From Argopecten irradians (lineage: Eukaryota; Mollusca; Bivalvia; Pectinida; Pectinidae): a stretch of 64,000 nt of DNA. Shown here in pieces: positions 59,801 to 64,000 of the stretch. The stretch is from contig NC_091145.1 in the NCBI RefSeq assembly GCF_041381155.1, positions 37,959,882 to 38,023,881 of the forward strand, read 5' to 3'. Below the pieces are notes generated by a model. It was given only the letters and a program-made list of their open reading frames with translations, was not told where the DNA came from and made no database searches. Numbering within the stretch: position 1 is the first letter of the stretch; the number at the start of each line of letters is the position of its first letter. The translations under genes and the position numbers were made by a program.

Positions 59801-60628
59801 TAATATTGTAATAATATTGATACTGTATATAAAACAACATTTGATCAACTGCAATGAAATATATTTTGTAAGAACCTGTACCAAATTTAAACGCTTTAAA
59901 CGCTTTCAGAAGGTCAAAAGAAAAAGAAGAAAACATAACTATGGCCTAACCATATCCAACACAATATCGCTTACACCACTATTAGTCTGGGATAAATTCT
60001 AGAGTTATTAAATGTAAATTACCCATCAGTATATAATGTCACAATTTGGCATAAATTATGTGATGCAAACCTCAAAATCGATAAAATAGCTGTGATATAA
60101 CTTAATATCAACTATCCCAACTGCTTAAACTACACACCAATGAAAAACTATTAACCTATCATAATTGTATAATACTCTTTCACAATAAGTAGTTATTGCC
60201 AATCTTTTACAGCTTTGGACAGTAAATAGTGTCTAATGCACGATTCACTAACTTTCAACTAAAAGTCGGTCAGACTCCGCTACCACTGTCCTAATAGATT
60301 ATTTCTAATATATGTCATAATGATAACCCCGAACTCTACAGTTGGACTGTATCCACTTACCGACTTTGTTTTCGGGTTTACTTTGAAGAACACCATCTAT
60401 CCATCGGAGAGACCAGAGCATCTCTAACGCCCGGGGGGTAAGGTTTGTACATCTACCCCCGGGGTCGACGTCACGGTGCATATCGTACAAAACTAGTAGA
60501 TAGGGGTCTCCCTCCATCACCAACACGGGTTTGATATTTGTTGTCACGTTACCATAGCAACTACACAGCAGACATCCGAAGCCAATCAAGCATATCCACA
60601 GACTTAGGGTAGCCATCCTATGGAGCAT
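52683..60628 (-). CDS. Class C GPCR with three tandem Venus-flytrap modules
   Basis: Seven coding exons on the minus strand: 60628-60361, 59660-59559, 58786-58629, 58020-57256, 56939-55548, 55364-53958 and 53816-52683. All have GT-AG borders and join without a stop (5226 nt, 1741 residues). Residues 1-25 are a signal peptide (LSLWICLIGFGCLLCSC). Residues 30-431, 432-895 and 896-1364 each look like an ANF-receptor (VFT) domain, and 1436-1677 is a 7TM_3 domain. Each VFT keeps the lobe-hinge phrase W-T-x-[IV]-S: GWTRISTL, NWTYISVI, DWTYVSLI. The start is the first ATG, 11 bases after acceptor CTCACTTTCGTAG, so a 5' UTR exon exists upstream. Class C receptors normally carry one VFT and, often, a nine-cysteine domain; here there are three and no full cysteine-rich domain. 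Ligand unknown. The best-known relatives are metabotropic glutamate and calcium-sensing receptors. Confidence 0.85.
53958..55364 (-). other. GPCR exon 6: third Venus-flytrap module (469 residues, one exon)
   Basis: It opens IGRIVDSVVAIDD, then a cysteine cluster CSGWCPECNVC, then the VFT first strand DLVFGAVFPIHDKG with FTCGG, AFLFAVKTAKNRYP and GSLVVDSCSDADD. NPWFTEF and CRRSGKRECL lie in the second half, as in receptors of this class. The Y-A-S-T ligand signature of glutamate receptors is not present (the position reads VIMLNPS), so amino-acid binding is not predicted. Confidence 0.8.
55548..56939 (-). other. GPCR exon 5: second Venus-flytrap module (464 residues, one exon)
   Basis: It starts VGRIFKNDFMW, then CENQECISCDAC, then GDIYLGGFVPLHQ with DRCGAM, AFLYAVDTVKSRHP and GAFVLDSCG, the same order as exon 6. 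NPWFGIYH and later cysteines also correspond. The hinge phrase is MNWTYISVIIS. The usual S-Y-A-S-T position reads SISQHG. Several N-x-S/T sequons (NWT, NVT, NLS, NIT) fit an extracellular domain. Confidence 0.8.
57256..60628 (-). other. GPCR exons 1-4: signal peptide and first Venus-flytrap module
   Basis: This module is spread over four exons (phases 1, 1, 0, 0), unlike the other two. Recognisable pieces: EGDPYLLVLYDMHRDVDPGG as first strand, LTPRALEMLWSLRWIDGVL as first helix, GLLVYDLCGQQSRAI, then GWTRISTL and NGRDMMAVFTAFFNLERLIL. It is about 30 residues shorter than the others and lacks the C-x-x-C cluster at its start. Its exon 4 ends SDNLTE at the same structural point where exons 5 and 6 end. 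Confidence 0.7.
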
Positions 60629-60639
60629 CAAGCAAATAT

Positions 60640-61028
60640 CTACGAAAGTGAGAAAGGCATGTGTAATATCAGTTCATTATGAATAATGACTTATAATTCA
60701 TTCACATAGAAATATGCTAGGAGCTGTGGTAGATTAATTTAACTTAACTATAATCATGCAAGAATATAGTGGCAGATGAAATAAATATTCAATTTCACAG
60801 AGGAAAAGAGAAAAACCACTGATCTACGATCGATAATGGGCAAATGTTCCATACAGTCATCAACGTAACGGCATACTAGCTAAAGGCCCGACTGATGTCA
60901 TAGCAAATAATACACTGTGGTGGTCTTTAGACGTAAACGACAACGGATAGAGGAAATATACCGGTGTACATGTGTAGAAATAGACATAATATATGCCATC
61001 TAGAGTAAACCTTGATTCTTATCTACTT
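60640..61028 (-). other. 5' leader intron of the GPCR gene, proximal part
   Basis: Read on the minus strand, this is the DNA just upstream of acceptor TTCTCACTTTCGTAG at 60640. It holds no coding sequence. Confidence 0.4.
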
Positions 61029-61623
61029 ATTTAAGCAATAAACTGTTCCCAGATTGGACATACAGTTGATATGAAGCCCATCCGGAAGGAAGATAAATAT
61101 TAATGGCGCCCTAACGGGCGCCATGAATATTTATCTTTCGGACGGATTGGCTTCATATCAACTGTATGTCCAATCTGTTAACAGTTTATTACTTATATTT
61201 CCATTACGATCATTCAAATTCAAAACTATACACGAATATCATTTGAAATTTCCCGCTTGTGCTAGTGTTGACGTCACCAAGTTCAATAAACGGAACAGCC
61301 ATAGCATCAGCTTCTGAATATAGTTCAACACAAAACGGTTTGAAACAAGCGAACAAATGAAAATTATGCGATGATATTATTTAATACATGCTATTTTGTC
61401 AACACGATAATACTATTAGATTTCATAGACCGCACAACTTTAAAACCACTTTTAAAATCATTTGACCGTTATGTATAGGCGTAAGTATACATTGTATACA
61501 TTGTCTGTGACGCGGCGGAAACGTTAAATATTAATACGCTTGACCAGATTGGAGTTCATAGCCTGATATTGCCCATCTGGTTTAACATAGATCAAACGAG
61601 AAACTGAAAGTAGAATGGAAATA
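61029..61623 (-). mobile_element. 595-bp hairpin element, copy 2 (inverted)
   Basis: Inverse copy of 7718-8312, same length. The hairpin lies at about 61050-61193, with the centre GGCGCCC-TAAC-GGGCGCC unchanged and outer arms CAGATTGGACATACAGTTG intact. The ORF seen in copy 1 is frameshifted here. It sits in the predicted 5' leader intron of the GPCR gene. Confidence 0.8.
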
Positions 61624-63405
61624 TATTTCAGTAACCATTATTTCTGACAATGGGCGTCAAAGGTATACTATGTTGTGCACTTCGTGAACATTTCAGTGGT
61701 CGACAATAAAACAATTTCAAGTATATGTATATATAATGTACAATATAAAAAGAAATAAAAAGCTGCCTGTAGGCAAAACATAAACATATTTTCTAACGTA
61801 ATACAGAAATCATTAGTTGTTGGGATGTAGTGAACCAAGCTTTAGTATAAAATATTGAGTATAAAATTAATAATGCGCAGTGTACTTAAGGATGTACTCC
61901 TCTGAGAAGTCAAAATTTTCTTGTATTAAACTTTTTTTCTTATATAGATTTTTGGAAAGAGGAGTTCATACCATGAAAGAAAATGAAAGAAAAAACACAT
62001 GTCCGTGTGCTCGTTTTTGAGCTACTGTCACTCAAAGATACCTAGTTGACAAAATATTGGATTTTATGGGAATTTTGCCGTTTTGACCATATATACAAGA
62101 TATTAAAGCCATAATTTCCTAATGAGGTGTTTGATATGTATTTATGTTTGTATAATTTATTTTCCAGTAGTCTTCTTTTAAAATATACCAGTTTTGATCA
62201 AAAGGACTAATATTTTTTCTCAGAATAACAAGTCACGAACCAAGTAAAGATTTACAGCAAAAATTAGCTCAATACAGCTAAAAATGCTGGTGCAGTGATG
62301 ATTTAAGCTAAGTCTGGTATTGCATTTCCTGCAAATGATATGTGAAATAGATACTTGTTATTTTGATATAACTGTAAAGAAACCCGAGAAGATTAAAATA
62401 TCACTTATTACCTGGAGTCACGTCGGAGTTGTTCGAATACTGAAGTACAGCTTTTTTAGTTAATGTGTGACCAAAGTTGTTATCTATCCTTCTACAGCAC
62501 ACATTTTGTTAATGCATGCACTAAAGGTTATATCCAATAAGTTCACTTTACAAGTTTTGTCAAAGATAACACAATCCATTCCTATAATATATCCAGTCAT
62601 GGAACTTAAACAACATTGGTTTTCTCCGCAATCAATTAACGTAGGCGATCCCAGTGCATTATTTCAAATTCCAACAAGATTTTTTTCCCAGCTTATGTAC
62701 TAAATAATTATATCGGTTGTAATTTATCCACAGAAATCCATTCTAGTCCCATATTCTCTCTATGTGTTGGTGCTACACGATATCAGTACAGCAGTCACAG
62801 TGTACGATTCTATAGTCAATACACTACTCTGATATTCGGCGTATCGACAGGTCACGTAGGTAAAAAACACGTACATTAACCAATCAATCTTAATTGAGGG
62901 CCACATCTCGGCCATTACAAATCAGCCTGTCGATCATCACAGGTCGTTATAGGCGGTTTACTCATCTTCTCTGTCACTCGGCCAGGAACAAGAGTGCTCG
63001 TTATGTTCCACAAGGAAATGACACTTGCAAAGAATCGTGCAGAAAAAAAACAATCATGAGAAATGAGCATCGGAGAACTCCCATATGACCGATTTTCGAT
63101 ACTCAGAAACTTGTCACTATACTTACTTTGTCAAGACTCGTAGCTGAACAACCTATAGCGACTGTAAAACTTCTTACTGCGTTTGTATGATATAAACGGA
63201 CACAAACTGGCGAAACTAACATAACATTTTTACTAAGATAATAATATTCCGTCAGTTTTATTGTTAAATTGTTTTTCCATACAGTTTTATGACGGTGATA
63301 ATGTAGTGATTTATATGCGTGGCTGGTGCGAAGGAGCCCTGTACCCTCAAATGATGCAAATAACAGAAATCTTACAACGATTTCATGTAACATAGGTGTC
63401 AGTAC
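61624..63405. other. Leader intron or intergenic DNA; possible dispersed repeat at 61885-62100
   Basis: AAGGATGTACTCCTCTGAG and GAGGAGTTCATACCATGAAAG look familiar as part of a dispersed bivalve repeat, but no second copy is in the window. ORFs of 64-96 codons (62467, 62894, and minus 63393) show no domain. Confidence 0.35.
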
Positions 63406-63409
63406 TTAC

Positions 63410-63550
63410 CTGTTGCTTCTTTCTTCAGCACGCGCATACACCTAACTCACGTGTAATGTACGTGCAGTTGCTTGCCGAGGCGCTTTCTTGTTACACAAAC
63501 AGAAGTTCATCTCATTTGTCTAAACACATTAGCAGACGACGTCTGACAAA
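63410..63550 (-). promoter_or_regulatory. Candidate 5' UTR exon of the class C GPCR gene
   Basis: On the minus strand GAAGCAACAG is followed by an ideal donor GTAAGTACTG at 63409, the only strong minus donor I noticed upstream that has no coding partner. The acceptor at 60640 needs such a donor, giving a 2.8-kb leader intron. The 5' limit is unknown; 63550 is a guess. Confidence 0.35.
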
Positions 63551-64000
63551 TGGTATACCAGGTACGCAGGTCTACTGTACACCAAAGTACGCCAGAACAC
63601 AGGTACTGTTTACTGGCCGACAGGGTGATGCTACTCACTTCTGTGAAGATCTTGTCATTTGATAAACGACATAACATACCAAGACTTTAATAAAAAGTAA
63701 AACTCCTCCCTCCCTCTGCCCTCTCCCCAATCCCGTCCCAGTCAAAGCATTCTTTGCCTAAGTGTAAAATATGCAAATCTACTGCTGAATGCCATATAAT
63801 ACATGTATATGACATTTCACCCAGATATACCAATTGTACCAAATGGACTTTATTTTTGAATTGTTGACATTTTACTGTAACTCTATTTTTCGACTGTAAG
63901 TTTCTAATTGGTTTTATTTTCGAGATATTAATGCAAAATCATTCATGAAAAATCTTTCAAAAATATTATTTGGTTCCAAACACAATCTAATTCTTTGTAA
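63551..64000. other. Possible promoter flank, nothing specific seen
   Basis: A pyrimidine-rich stretch CTCCTCCCTCCCTCTGCCC (63700-63730; purine-rich on the minus strand) lies upstream of the leader exon candidate. Otherwise AT-rich. Confidence 0.3.

Noticed and set aside
63396..63662. 88-codon plus ORF at the right edge
   Set aside because: No recognisable domain; it overlaps the candidate 5' UTR exon of the minus-strand GPCR gene.

Overview
Eukaryotic nuclear DNA, most likely from a lophotrochozoan and probably a bivalve mollusc. It is AT-rich. Its genes are split by GT-AG introns, and it is crowded with tandem arrays and small non-autonomous transposons of the kind common in bivalve genomes. 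There are no operons, no CRISPR array and no bacterial signals. The organism call is an inference from repeat style and gene content; no species is claimed.

Layout. 1-2090 is the end of a 68-bp tandem array that continues off the left edge. 2366-6367 (+) holds the last five coding exons of a TPRA1-type seven-transmembrane protein, with nested transposons in one intron. 7.7-16.6 kb is gene-free: a 595-bp hairpin element, three tandem arrays, a 2.45-kb insertion flanked by 99-bp identical repeats that carries a dead piggyBac copy with intact ends, and several MITEs. 17090-20175 (+) is a complete four-exon PIERCE1/2-type ciliary microtubule inner protein with an RFX-like X-box just upstream. 20.8-26.7 kb holds SINE, LINE and foldback remnants. 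27227-28985 (+) is a two-exon, single-pass membrane protein of unknown family with a PPxY tail. 29-43 kb is mostly non-coding, with a LINE scrap, TTAA-flanked MITEs, a 64-bp array and a gutted Ty3/gypsy-like element (minus strand) with unequal LTRs.

43137-43370 (-) is a candidate exon of an IL-17-like cystine-knot cytokine. 48013-48180 (-) is a candidate 55-residue membrane microprotein whose 3' end overlaps a 38-bp tandem array. 50.2-51.0 kb is a 21-bp minisatellite.

52683-60628 (-) is the main gene: a class C GPCR of about 1741 residues. I read it as three consecutive Venus-flytrap (ANF-receptor-like) modules followed by one 7TM domain. The second and third modules each lie in one exon, and every module boundary carries a phase-0 intron at the same structural point. 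This suggests growth by exon duplication and is the best candidate for an undescribed architecture. A 5' UTR exon for it probably lies near 63.4 kb.

The genes do not form one pathway. They look like independent loci (membrane receptor or scaffold proteins, one ciliary protein, one possible cytokine) in repeat-rich DNA. Family names come from recalled family hallmarks, not from searches.
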